From Treponema sp. (GTDB taxonomy: Bacteria > Spirochaetota > Spirochaetia > Treponematales > Treponemataceae): a stretch of DNA of 36,937 nt. The notes under the pieces were generated by a model. It saw only the letters and a program-made list of their open reading frames with translations, did not search any database and was not told the origin of the DNA. Every line of letters begins with the position of its first letter. Within the stretch, counting starts at the first letter, position 1. Below are positions 7,006 through 15,257 of the stretch, piece by piece. Location: NCBI GenBank assembly GCA_016287815.1, contig JAEEWW010000015.1, positions 1 through 36,937 of the forward strand, written 5' to 3'. The translations under genes were made by a program, and so were the position numbers.

Positions 7006-7490
7006 CTCAAGCCCTCTGATTTTTTGTTTTTTGTTTCTAAGCTTGTGCTTTCCGGATTTTTCTTTTCTGAATTTTCTTTTTCTGCGCAATCCGTGCAGAT
7101 TCCATAAAAGACCGTCCGATACGGATTTATTTCAAAACCGTGTTCAGATTTTAAATGTCCGCCAAGTTCTTCAAGCTCTTCGCATTCAAGATGAATCAGT
7201 TTGCCGCATTTTTCACATTTTAAATGAAAGTGATGACCGCCAGAGTGGCAATCTTCACCGGAATATTCAAAACAGGCGGCAGAATGTTCGTCCAGAAAAT
7301 ATTTTTGTATTTTTCCTTCAGAAACAAGTTTTTCAAGCTGGCGGTAAATCGTTGCAATTCCTATAGAAATATTTTTGTCTGCAAAATGGCTGCGTACATC
7401 TTCTGCAGTAAAATGCCTGCCCTGCATTTCGCATAAATAAGAGAAAAGTAAATCCTGCTGCTTTGTTTTATAATGTATCGCTTTCTGCAT
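7002..7490 (-). CDS. zur: Fur-family regulator, probably zinc-responsive (Zur)
   Basis: A 162-residue Fur-family protein. The N-terminal winged helix contains FTAEDVRSHF and the recognition helix ISIGIATIYRQLEKL. The dimerisation domain has GGHHFHLKCEKC (first CxxC at 92/95) and CTDC (second CxxC at 132/135), the structural zinc site seen in Zur, PerR and Fur. The Lys/Glu-rich C-terminal tail is longer than usual. Assignment as Zur rests on the operon with znuA and a COG0523 GTPase. The frame stays open upstream to 7589, but that part covers an operator box, so ATG 7490 is preferred even though its ribosome binding site is weak. Confidence 0.85.
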   Translation of the reverse strand: MQKAIHYKTKQQDLLFSYLCEMQGRHFTAEDVRSHFADKNISIGIATIYRQLEKLVSEGKIQKYFLDEHSAACFEYSGEDCHSGGHHFHLKCEKCGKLIHLECEELEELGGHLKSEHGFEINPYRTVFYGICTDCAEKENSEKKNPESTSLETKNKKSEGLR

Positions 7491-7573
7491 TTTATTTACC
7501 GGAAGATTTTCCGTCTTCACCTTGTTGCCGCTTTTGTGGCCGCACTGCGCTCTCTCTGTAACTGAGACAAATT

Positions 7574-7588
7574 TGATAACAATTATCA
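7574..7588. promoter_or_regulatory. Zur/Fur-type box, downstream of the promoter
   Basis: TGATAACAATTATCA is a 7-1-7 box with one mismatch from the Fur-superfamily pattern TGATAATNATTATCA. It is centred in a larger perfect palindrome, AATTTGATAA-N3-TTATCAAATT (7570-7592). It lies in the transcribed leader. Confidence 0.75.
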
Positions 7589-7601
7589 AATTACGAATGT
7601 A

Positions 7602-7631
7602 AATATACCGGGTTTATGCAAAGAATGTCAA
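7602..7631 (-). promoter_or_regulatory. Promoter of the zur operon
   Basis: Minus-strand TTGACA (7631-7626), 18-base spacer, TATATT (7607-7602). It is flanked on both sides by Fur-family boxes. Confidence 0.7.
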
Positions 7632-7633
7632 TA

Positions 7634-7648
7634 TGAGAATGATTATCA
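7634..7648. promoter_or_regulatory. Zur/Fur-type box, upstream of the -35
   Basis: TGAGAATGATTATCA is a second 7-1-7 box with one mismatch, ending two bases before the -35 element. Paired boxes around one promoter fit cooperative repression by the operon's own regulator. Confidence 0.7.
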
Positions 7649-7750
7649 AATTAGATAATTACAAAAAAAACGGCGCGAGATAAGTCGAGTTTTCTCGTTG
7701 GCTTTTGTGTAATCGAATGTGCTATTTTCACCACCAAACGCACATCCGCA

Positions 7751-8587
7751 TCATCTTCGTCGGCTGCGCAAAAATACAATTAGAATAATTATAAATGAAA
7801 TTGACTGGGCAATGCTTATTCTGATTATCTGATAAGAATCTGCGCCGTGTATTGTAAGTACGTGAAGGATATTTACAATTGTATTGTTTACAAAATGATC
7901 ACCCATGGACATATAAACGGAACCTGTTAACTTTGTAAGAAGAACAAATTTTGCGCCAACAAGGGTCGAAGATAAAATAAGAATAAGACAATTCATCAAA
8001 AGTCCGCCAATAGAACATTCACCATATATGTAACTTCTAAGCGGTCCTACTCCGTGCCAAAGTCCAAATAACATAGAAGAAATTAATGCAGATGTAAAAA
8101 ATGAATATTTCTTCTGCAAACGGGTAAGAAAAAGTCCGCGAAATAGTCCTTCTTCCATAATGACATTTATGATATTTCCTGCAATGCAGATTATAAAAAA
8201 GAGCATTGCCGTCTGGTTTCCAAGATTTCCGTTTACCGAATAGCTTGTTACATATAATCCGACACCAGAAAATGCGTTCGAGCTTTTTGCAATAGCAATT
8301 TCTGCAAGGTAGGCAACTGCAAAGCATGCAAGCGCAAAAGCAATTCCAGAAAGCAGTTTTTTAATAGCCCCTTCGCCAGAAAAGCCGGATTCTTTTAAAT
8401 CATAATTAAAATACCTTGCTGCAAGAAAAAGAATAAGAATTCCTGCAAGCTTATGAAAAACTGCTTCACCGATTACAGAATAGTCTGTTTTAAGTACAAA
8501 ATATTCAAATAACCGTAAAATCAGACAAACAATATAGATAACAATAACCGAGCCAAATATTTTATTTTTATTCATAAAAAAATCCAT
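7751..8587 (-). CDS. CPBP-family intramembrane (Abi/Rce1-type) protease
   Basis: A 278-residue multi-helix membrane protein with the three conserved CPBP motifs: E-E-G-L-F-R (E145, E146, R150), F-G-L-W-H-G (H178) and D-H-F-V-N-N (H231, N235). These residues form the glutamate-type catalytic site of Rce1 and related bacterial proteases; bacterial members act in prenyl-protein-like processing, bacteriocin self-protection or unknown roles. The ATG at 8587 has a GGAT site about 7 bases upstream; a second Met four codons on is a possible alternative start. It stands alone, divergent from the YczE-like gene, with no bacteriocin genes nearby. Confidence 0.85.
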   Translation of the reverse strand: MDFFMNKNKIFGSVIVIYIVCLILRLFEYFVLKTDYSVIGEAVFHKLAGILILFLAARYFNYDLKESGFSGEGAIKKLLSGIAFALACFAVAYLAEIAIAKSSNAFSGVGLYVTSYSVNGNLGNQTAMLFFIICIAGNIINVIMEEGLFRGLFLTRLQKKYSFFTSALISSMLFGLWHGVGPLRSYIYGECSIGGLLMNCLILILSSTLVGAKFVLLTKLTGSVYMSMGDHFVNNTIVNILHVLTIHGADSYQIIRISIAQSISFIIILIVFLRSRRR

Positions 8588-8749
8588 TTTACATCCGCTT
8601 TATTTTATAGTTTTTATAACTTCTATCAATTATAACACGCGAACTTGATTTTTTTGTTACCGAAAGACTGAATTTTTCACCAGCGAGTACAGTTACTTCC
8701 CTATTCACAAAGAAGCAAACAAATGATATAGATTGCATACGAGGAAAAT

Positions 8750-9400
8750 ATGGAAAACAAGAATATTTTTGTGCGCAGAGTTTTGATGTCGCTTTTTGGC
8801 GTAATAATCTGTGCAGTTTCAGTCGGGATTTTTAAAATTGCCGCATTGGGCGTTGACCCGTTCCAGTCACTTATGGCAGGACTTGATAAACTTATTCCGA
8901 TTAAATTTGGAACTTTATACGTAATCGTAAATGTTGTTCTTTTAAGCTTCAGCCTGATTACCGACAGAAAAAACATCGGTATTGCAACTTTCATAAATCT
9001 TTTTTTGTTGGGCTATATAACTCAGTTTACTTACGAATATTTGCAGACTGTAATTGTAAATCCGTCTTATATCGTGCGGCTCGCATGTCTTTTAATTGCA
9101 ATCGTAATTATCTGTTTTGGCTCAGCCCTGTACATGACGGCAAATCTTGGAGTTTCAACCTACGATGCAGTTGCAATTGTTTTTGCCTATAAATGGCAGC
9201 TTGGAAAATTTCAGTATATAAGAATCTGTACGGATTTGGTTTGCGTAATTTCCGGTGCGGTGATTTTTTTGATTGCAGGCGGAAAGATAAATGAAATTCC
9301 AACGATAATCGGAATTGGAACAATAATCACGGCATTTTTTATGGGGCCGCTGATTGAACTTTTTAATGTAAAAATAGCACGTCCGTTGCTTAAACAGTAA
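8750..9400 (+). CDS. YczE/YitT-like multi-spanning membrane protein (DUF6198)
   Basis: A 216-residue protein with about five or six hydrophobic helices. Two similar halves carry the family's repeated motif: G-I-F-K-I-A-A-L-G-V-D-P-F-Q-S at residues 26-40 and YMTANLGVSTYDAVAI at about 128-143. Members of this family are common in Firmicutes and spirochaetes and have no established function; transport is a guess. A good GAGGA ribosome site lies 6 bases before the ATG. The gene is followed by a GC-rich hairpin. Confidence 0.75.
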   Translation: MENKNIFVRRVLMSLFGVIICAVSVGIFKIAALGVDPFQSLMAGLDKLIPIKFGTLYVIVNVVLLSFSLITDRKNIGIATFINLFLLGYITQFTYEYLQTVIVNPSYIVRLACLLIAIVIICFGSALYMTANLGVSTYDAVAIVFAYKWQLGKFQYIRICTDLVCVISGAVIFLIAGGKINEIPTIIGIGTIITAFFMGPLIELFNVKIARPLLKQ

Positions 9401-9406
9401 TGATGC

Positions 9407-9433
9407 GCGCCGCCTGCCAATGGCAGGCGGCGC
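9407..9433. terminator. GC-rich perfect hairpin between converging genes
   Basis: A 12-bp perfect stem (GCGCCGCCTGCC and its complement) around AAT lies just after the YczE-like gene and before the end of the oppositely oriented mgtC-like gene. Neither side has a strong U-run. Confidence 0.6.
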
Positions 9434-9472
9434 ACAAACCTTGTTTCTTATTTATCACAGTAAAAAATCAGA

Positions 9473-10240
9473 TTATTCTCCGGCATTATGCCGGATTTCA
9501 CCAGAAGTTCTGCTGTTAGGATCACTTTCAAGGGCTGTCGCAGCACTCATTTCATCAACTGCAAATACACCGTTAATCTTTAAAAGTTCATCAATTAATT
9601 CACGTGTAAGAATTTTCCTATAAAGCTGAAGTGCAAGATTTGCGCGGTGGTGCATTACAGGATCTTCATCCGAATATTTGTAAATATCAAGATCAAGAAT
9701 TTTTAATCCCTGTTCATTAAGGTATTTTAAAACCGCATTAAGCGCCTCTGTATGTTCGTATTCAATCATAAGCTGAAGACTTTTTTCATCATGCATAAGC
9801 CTGTATTCAATTTTTGAAAAAAGGATTTCTGCAGCAAGAACAATCACTGTAGCAAAAAGCGAAAGTTCATAAAAACCAGCACCGCATGCAAGTCCGATAA
9901 TGGCTGAAGTCCACAAACCTGCAGCAGTTGTAAGCCCCTTTACGCTTTTTCTCTTTGTTACGATTATAGAACCGGCACCAATAAAACCCATACCGGCAAT
10001 TACCTGCGCACCAAGACGTGCAACGTCTGTAAACTGATGCAGAATTGTAAGAACGAAAATACCTGTCATCATTGCCATTGCGGCACCAAGACAAATTAAA
10101 ATATGTGTCCTGAATCCAGCCGGACGCTGTTTATAAGAACGCTCAATTCCTATAAGACCGCCGCAGATTGTTGCAGACACAAGTCTTATTACAACTACAA
10201 AGAATGTTATATCTCTTAAATAATCAAGTGCATGTATCAA
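9473..10240 (-). CDS. MgtC/SapB family membrane protein, TTG start
   Basis: A 255-residue protein with the MgtC N-terminal membrane domain: CGGLIGIERSYKQRPAGFRT, HILICLGAAMAMMTG and ARLGAQVIAGMGFIGAGSII are the family's conserved blocks. Residues from about 165 form a soluble ACT-like domain (LQLMIEYEHTEALNAVLKYL). In pathogens MgtC tunes the F1Fo ATPase and magnesium or phosphate homeostasis; in others it may affect Mg uptake. The start is the TTG at 10240, with AGGAG six bases upstream; the nearby ATG is out of frame. It lies 106 bases downstream of a second mgtC-like gene. Confidence 0.85.
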   Translation of the reverse strand: MIHALDYLRDITFFVVVIRLVSATICGGLIGIERSYKQRPAGFRTHILICLGAAMAMMTGIFVLTILHQFTDVARLGAQVIAGMGFIGAGSIIVTKRKSVKGLTTAAGLWTSAIIGLACGAGFYELSLFATVIVLAAEILFSKIEYRLMHDEKSLQLMIEYEHTEALNAVLKYLNEQGLKILDLDIYKYSDEDPVMHHRANLALQLYRKILTRELIDELLKINGVFAVDEMSAATALESDPNSRTSGEIRHNAGE

Positions 10241-10346
10241 TTTCTTCTCCTGATAATGATAAATAGTAAAAATCTGCTATAAATGCAAAATACACGAAAT
10301 ATGCGGGCAAAATCAAAAAAAAGATTCAAATTGTCCGCATGCGGCA

Positions 10347-11078
10347 TTAGACTTCGTTACCGATTTCGTCAATAACCCGCAAACAAGGAAGTTCCGACAA
10401 ACCGGAAACTATTTTTGTATGATTCATTCCCTTTGGTAACCGCAAATAAACTATTGCACTTGATTTCTGTTTTTCATTATCTTTATCAAGTTCAACACCA
10501 CGGATATCTACGCCATGCTTTTTAATAAATCCGACTACAGTACCAATATCATATATATGGGCAAGTTCGCAGTAAATTCCTACGTTTCTGCCTTTGTTTA
10601 CAATCATTTTTTTAATAGGTTCTAAAAGCTTAAAGCATACGATGATAAGTACAAAGCCTACCAGCGTACATTCATAAAAACCTGCACCAATGGTTAATCC
10701 CATACAGGCGGTAGCCCACAATCCTGCAGCAGTGGTCATTCCCTGAGATTCATTGGTTTCTGTAACGATAATTGTTCCGGCGCCTAAAAAACCGATACCA
10801 TTTATAACCTGAGCACCGATTCGGGATGCATCAAGGCGAACACCTACCAGCTCTGTTGCAGTTTTCCACATGCCTGCCATCATGCATGCTTCATACTGAC
10901 CAATAAGCATTGCTGTTGTTGCACCAACACAGACCAGAATATAGGTTCTGAATCCAGCAGGATGCCTTTTCTGTTCCCTTTCAAGTCCAAGGATACCTGC
11001 CAGCAGCACGGCAAGTATCATTCTGAAACTTAGAGCTCCAAAGCTGATGCCTCGAAGATAAGTAAGAAGTTCCTCCAT
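10347..11078 (-). CDS. MgtC/SapB family membrane protein, paralogue
   Basis: A 243-residue relative of the adjacent gene, with the same conserved blocks (AGILGLEREQKRHPAGFRT, YILVCVGATTAMLIG, SRIGAQVINGIGFLGAGTIIV) and the same C-terminal ACT-like domain. Unlike its neighbour it has an insertion of about 10 residues between the second and third blocks (EACMMAGMWKTATELVGVRL). The ATG at 11078 follows an AAGGAG site at 9 bases. Tandem divergent copies suggest duplication followed by specialisation. No magnesium riboswitch pattern was recognised upstream. Confidence 0.85.
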   Translation of the reverse strand: MEELLTYLRGISFGALSFRMILAVLLAGILGLEREQKRHPAGFRTYILVCVGATTAMLIGQYEACMMAGMWKTATELVGVRLDASRIGAQVINGIGFLGAGTIIVTETNESQGMTTAAGLWATACMGLTIGAGFYECTLVGFVLIIVCFKLLEPIKKMIVNKGRNVGIYCELAHIYDIGTVVGFIKKHGVDIRGVELDKDNEKQKSSAIVYLRLPKGMNHTKIVSGLSELPCLRVIDEIGNEV

Positions 11079-11473
11079 AAGTTTTTTCTCCTTCCTAAAA
11101 ACTGTCGTTAAATAATTTAATCATTATACATGGTTTATTTTTCTAAATCAAATATTTTCTCATGCACAGACAGGATATTTCCCCAGTAGTTTTCGTTTCA
11201 CTTTCTGGCGCAATTTTTAATATAAAACCGATTATAATGCGGTTGCCATACTTCTTTTTCAGTTGAAAAGAAATGGCGGATAATAGCTCAGGAGAAAATT
11301 TTTATATTGCCGTAACATTGTTTTTTTTCATATATTTTATTTGTGGGGCTGTTAGAAAACACTGCTTATTTTCGGCAGAATTTGCGTTTTTGTCAGCGCA
11401 AAAGCAGACAAGTTCCGCATAAAAAGTTAACAACTTCAACTTAAAAAAAATAAGTATAAAATGGGGGAATAAT
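11079..11473. other. 395-base intergenic region between divergent mgtC-like and ABC operons
   Basis: AT-rich with no convincing ORF. It holds two short inverted repeats: AACCG (11226-11230) with CGGTT (11240-11244) around a TTATAAT, and an imperfect stem from GCCAT (11245-11249) to ATGGC (11273-11277) around an A/T-rich middle. Promoters for both flanking operons should be here, but no good -35/-10 pair stands out. Confidence 0.5.
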
Positions 11474-12436
11474 ATGATAGAAGTTTCGCACGTTTCCCGC
11501 ACATTCGGGGATTTCCGTGCAGTAAGCGACGTCAGTTTTTCAATAAAAACTGGTGAAATTGTAGGCCTTCTCGGGCCAAACGGAGCCGGAAAATCCACAA
11601 CAATGCGCATGATTACCGGCTTTCTTAACATGACAAGCGGTTCGGTAAAAATTGACGGAAAGGACATTACCGAAGATCCTGTCCAGGCAAAGCGAAAAAT
11701 CGGTTACATGCCGGAATCCGCTCCGTTATACGGCGACATGATTGTAGAAGATTACCTTCGTTATGTTGCAGAAATTCAGGGTGTAAATCCAGCCCAGCGC
11801 ATTCCGGAACTTTGCGAACAGTGCGGCTTAAAGGAAGTTATGCACAAAAATATTAACGACCTTTCGCGCGGTTACAGGCAGCGTGTCGGATTAGCCCACG
11901 CACTTATGAATAACCCTGAAATTTTAATTCTGGACGAACCGACAAGCGGTCTTGACCCGAACCAGATTGGCGATGTCCGAAACCTTATAAAAGAAATCGG
12001 TAAAACAAGAACAGTAATTATTTCAACCCACATTTTAAGCGAAGTTGAAACACTTTGCAGCAGAGTAATTATTATTTCGCAGGGAAAACTTGTAGCAGAC
12101 AGTCCTACAGCAGAACTTAGGGAACGCTACGGACATTCTCTTTCCATAAAGATTGCAGCGGCAAACGTTACAGGCGAAAAACTTGCCGGAGAAATTGCAA
12201 AAATCACAGGCGTTGCAGGAGCTTCTGCTTCTGTTGCCGAAACAGTTTCCGGTACAGATTTAGGCTGCGCCGTTATTTCCGTAAATGAAAAACAGGAAGT
12301 TCGCCCGGCTATTTTTGAGCTTTGCGCAAAGAACAACTGGCCGCTCTATGAACTTACACCGCAATCCAACAGCCTTGAAGACGTATTCAAAATTCTTACA
12401 ACTTCTGAAAAATCTGAAACGGAGGCAGCAAAATGA
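11474..12436 (+). CDS. ABC transporter ATPase (Gld-like, NatA type)
   Basis: A 320-residue ATPase: Walker A GPNGAGKST at 34-42, signature LSRGYRQRVGLAHAL near 137, Walker B ILILDEPTSGLDPNQ near 155-170, switch His in STHILSEVE, then a C-terminal domain of about 100 residues. It heads an operon with an ABC-2 permease, a GldG-like protein and a DUF4340 protein. Such quartets resemble the Bacteroidetes GldA/GldF/GldG set but occur in non-gliding bacteria, so I assign an exporter of unknown substrate. A GGGGGA site precedes the ATG. Confidence 0.88.
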   Translation: MIEVSHVSRTFGDFRAVSDVSFSIKTGEIVGLLGPNGAGKSTTMRMITGFLNMTSGSVKIDGKDITEDPVQAKRKIGYMPESAPLYGDMIVEDYLRYVAEIQGVNPAQRIPELCEQCGLKEVMHKNINDLSRGYRQRVGLAHALMNNPEILILDEPTSGLDPNQIGDVRNLIKEIGKTRTVIISTHILSEVETLCSRVIIISQGKLVADSPTAELRERYGHSLSIKIAAANVTGEKLAGEIAKITGVAGASASVAETVSGTDLGCAVISVNEKQEVRPAIFELCAKNNWPLYELTPQSNSLEDVFKILTTSEKSETEAAK

Positions 12437-13167
12437 GTAACTCAAAAAATCAAAAAGCAAAAGCCGCTTCATACGTTATTATGAAACGTGAGCTTGCAGC
12501 ATATTTTACAAGCCCGATTGCATACATTGTTACTGTAGTTTTCCTGATTGGTTCAGGCTTGTTTTTCTTTTCAACATTCTTCCTTTCAAAACGGGCAGAA
12601 CTGCGTAATTTCTTTGGGCTTTTACCACTTCTTCTTGCTTTCTTTGTTCCGGCATTAACAATGCGGCTTTTCAGCGAAGAAAAAAGAGTTGGAAGCCTTG
12701 AAACGCTTCTTACACTGCCTGTTACAGATTTTGATGCCGTTTGGGGAAAATTCCTTGCAGCATTTATAACAAGCGCAGCAATGCTTTTGCCAACGCTTTC
12801 TTATGTTTTTACAGCATACATGTTTGGTTCACCTGATTTTGGTCCTATAATCGGCGGATATCTTGGAGCTTTATTCCTTTGCGCTGCTTTTTCTGCAATA
12901 GGAATTTTTGCTTCTTCCCTTACGAAAAATCAGATTATCGCGTTTTTTGTTGCATTTGCAATCTGCATAATGCTTTCTATAATCAACATCTTTTTAGTTA
13001 TTTTTCCTGCACCGATTGTAAACGTGCTTACTTTCTTTTCTGCAAACACACACTTTACTTCAATAGCAAGAGGAATAATTGATACACGCGATTTAATTTA
13101 TTTTATTTCCGTAACAGCACTTTTTGTCGGTTTAACTGTTAAAACTTCAGCAGCCGCAAGAAGATAA
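12433..13167 (+). CDS. ABC-2 type permease (GldF-like)
   Basis: A 244-residue permease with six hydrophobic helices. It starts in an ATGA overlap with the ATPase gene. The N-terminal MKRELAAYFTSPIAYIV and the mid-section FVPALTMRLFSEEKRVGSLETLLTLPVTD are typical of the GldF/NosY-type ABC-2 family. It should form the membrane channel with the ATPase. Substrate is unknown. Confidence 0.87.
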   Translation: MSNSKNQKAKAASYVIMKRELAAYFTSPIAYIVTVVFLIGSGLFFFSTFFLSKRAELRNFFGLLPLLLAFFVPALTMRLFSEEKRVGSLETLLTLPVTDFDAVWGKFLAAFITSAAMLLPTLSYVFTAYMFGSPDFGPIIGGYLGALFLCAAFSAIGIFASSLTKNQIIAFFVAFAICIMLSIINIFLVIFPAPIVNVLTFFSANTHFTSIARGIIDTRDLIYFISVTALFVGLTVKTSAAARR

Positions 13168-13182
13168 ATTGGAGAAACAAAT

Positions 13183-15243
13183 ATGAAAAAATTTATAAAA
13201 TGGATAAAATCTCCCGCAAGTGATTTTGCGCTTTTTGTAATTCTGCTTGTTCTTTTAAATCTTGTTGCTTCACGTGCATTTGTTCGTCTGGATTTAACAG
13301 AACCAAAATCTTATTCACTTTCTCAGGCAAGTTCTCAGCTTGTAAAAACATTAAACGAGCCTCTCAACGTTCAGGTTTTCTTTTCTTCAAACCTGCCGGC
13401 ACCATACAATTCAGTTGAACAGTATGTAAAAGACATTCTTGTTGAATATAAAAACGCCGCAAATAAGAATTTCAATTACCATGTTTACAATATGGATAAT
13501 AGCGAAAGCCAGACTCTGGCAAGCGGCTATGGTCTTCATCAGGTTCAGATTCAGGAAATTGCAAACAATGAAGTCGGCTTCAAGCAGGCATGGATGGGCG
13601 TTGCTGTTGTTTATCAGGACGCAATTCAGACAATAGACAGCCTTACTTCAAGCGACGGATTTGAATACAAGCTTACAACAGCAATCTCAAAAATGATTGC
13701 CACAGCCGACACACTTGCACTTCTTCCAAAAGATGACAAAATAAAACTTACACTTTATCTTTCTAACGAACTTAAAGATTTAAGAATCAGCGGACTGGAT
13801 AAAATTGAAAAAACAGTACAGTCTGCATACACATCATTTAATAGAAGAAATCAGAACAGAATCGATTATGAAAAAGTTGTTCCGGAAAAATCCCGAATCA
13901 CAGAACTTTCTGAAAAATACGGAGCACAGACAATCAACTGGACTGAAAAGAACGGTTCGCAGGGACTTGGAATTATAGGGCTTGTACTTGAGCACAACGA
14001 AAAATTCCATCTTATTCCGCTTAGCATTCAGCGCTCTCTTTTCGGTTATGCCGTTGCAGGACTTGAAAATCTTGAAGATTCACTTTCGCAGTCTTTGCAG
14101 TCGCTTGTTTCAAAACCAATGGAAATCGGCTATGTAACAGGCCATCAGGAAGCAGCTTTGGACGACAGCCAGACAGGCGCCGGACTTTTGAACAGGCTTG
14201 TTTCTGACCTTTATTCATTCAAGGAACTGAACCTTGCAGAAGAAGAAATTCCGCTTGGCCTCAACGCTTTGATGATTAACGGACCAAAAACAGCACTCAG
14301 CGAAACTGAACTTTACAAAATTGACCAGTTCCTTATGCGTGGCGGAAACGTAATGTTCTTTACAGACCCATATAACGAAATTGCGCCGCGTGGTTACGGA
14401 CAGCAGCCTGCTTACATTCCAAATGACAACGGTCTTGCAAAACTTTTAAATGCTTACGGAATTTCAACAGGAACGGATTATATTCTGGATGAAAACTGTT
14501 ATACACAGAACCAGCAGGGCATGGGAAAAATTTCAATTTACTATGCACCAGTTCTTCAAAAAAAGAATTTTGCAGACCATCCGATTACAAAGAATCTTGG
14601 CTATGTAATTTTCCTTCAGAACGGTTCAATCGATGTAGCTGAAGCAGAAAAAAACAGCGATGTAAAAGTTACAAAACTTGCAAAAACATCGCCAAAAGCA
14701 TGGCTTATGAAAGACAGAATAGATTTAAATCCTATGGCAATTTATCCGCCAACAGATAAATCTACTGAAAAAGAAGAAAACCTTATGATTCTTGCTGAAG
14801 GTAAATTCAACAGCGCATTCGCTTCAGAGCCGGAATCAGCAGATAATGCAGGCAGCAGCACAGACGGAAATCTTTCTTCAAAAACTCATCTTTCAAAAAG
14901 CATTCAGAAAGGCAAAATCCTTGTTTCAGGCTCATCTGCCATTCTTACACCGCAGCTTATTGATGAAAACGGTGCTGAACCGATGGCTATGTTAATCAGA
15001 AACAGCATCGACTACATGAACGGTAATGCAGAACTTTGTACAATGCGCACAAAAGGACTTTCTTTCAACTACCTTTCAGTAACAAATCCGGCACTTGCAG
15101 GCCTTGCAAAACTTTTCAACCAGTTTGGACTTGCAGTAATTGTTACTGTTATCGGACTTTTGGTTTGGAAAAAACGTTCAAAACGCAGAGCGGCAATCCA
15201 CAACCATTACAATCCTAACGACACAAGAACAATTTCAGAATAA
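13183..15243 (+). CDS. GldG-like ABC transporter auxiliary protein
   Basis: A 686-residue protein with one N-terminal helix (about 15-32) and one C-terminal helix (about 646-664), leaving a large extracytoplasmic domain between. The segment EPKSYSLSQASSQLVKTLNEPLNVQVFFS (in parts) and the N-terminal LDLTEPKSYSLS match the ABC-type uncharacterised transport/GldG family; the mid region has GYVTGHQE and RGGNVMFFTDPYNE, typical of its IFT52-like fold. It is 15 bases after the permease gene and has a GGAGA ribosome site. It is part of the exporter complex by context. Confidence 0.82.
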   Translation: MKKFIKWIKSPASDFALFVILLVLLNLVASRAFVRLDLTEPKSYSLSQASSQLVKTLNEPLNVQVFFSSNLPAPYNSVEQYVKDILVEYKNAANKNFNYHVYNMDNSESQTLASGYGLHQVQIQEIANNEVGFKQAWMGVAVVYQDAIQTIDSLTSSDGFEYKLTTAISKMIATADTLALLPKDDKIKLTLYLSNELKDLRISGLDKIEKTVQSAYTSFNRRNQNRIDYEKVVPEKSRITELSEKYGAQTINWTEKNGSQGLGIIGLVLEHNEKFHLIPLSIQRSLFGYAVAGLENLEDSLSQSLQSLVSKPMEIGYVTGHQEAALDDSQTGAGLLNRLVSDLYSFKELNLAEEEIPLGLNALMINGPKTALSETELYKIDQFLMRGGNVMFFTDPYNEIAPRGYGQQPAYIPNDNGLAKLLNAYGISTGTDYILDENCYTQNQQGMGKISIYYAPVLQKKNFADHPITKNLGYVIFLQNGSIDVAEAEKNSDVKVTKLAKTSPKAWLMKDRIDLNPMAIYPPTDKSTEKEENLMILAEGKFNSAFASEPESADNAGSSTDGNLSSKTHLSKSIQKGKILVSGSSAILTPQLIDENGAEPMAMLIRNSIDYMNGNAELCTMRTKGLSFNYLSVTNPALAGLAKLFNQFGLAVIVTVIGLLVWKKRSKRRAAIHNHYNPNDTRTISE

Positions 15244-15257
15244 AGGAGGAGCCGGAA

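Noticed and set aside
7491..7589. Longer N-terminus for Zur
   Set aside because: That stretch contains a Fur-family box and lies at the expected transcription start; the fold begins after ATG 7490.
11079..11300. Possible magnesium (M-box) riboswitch before the mgtC-like genes
   Set aside because: I could not find the conserved M-box core segments on the minus strand; only short weak stems exist.
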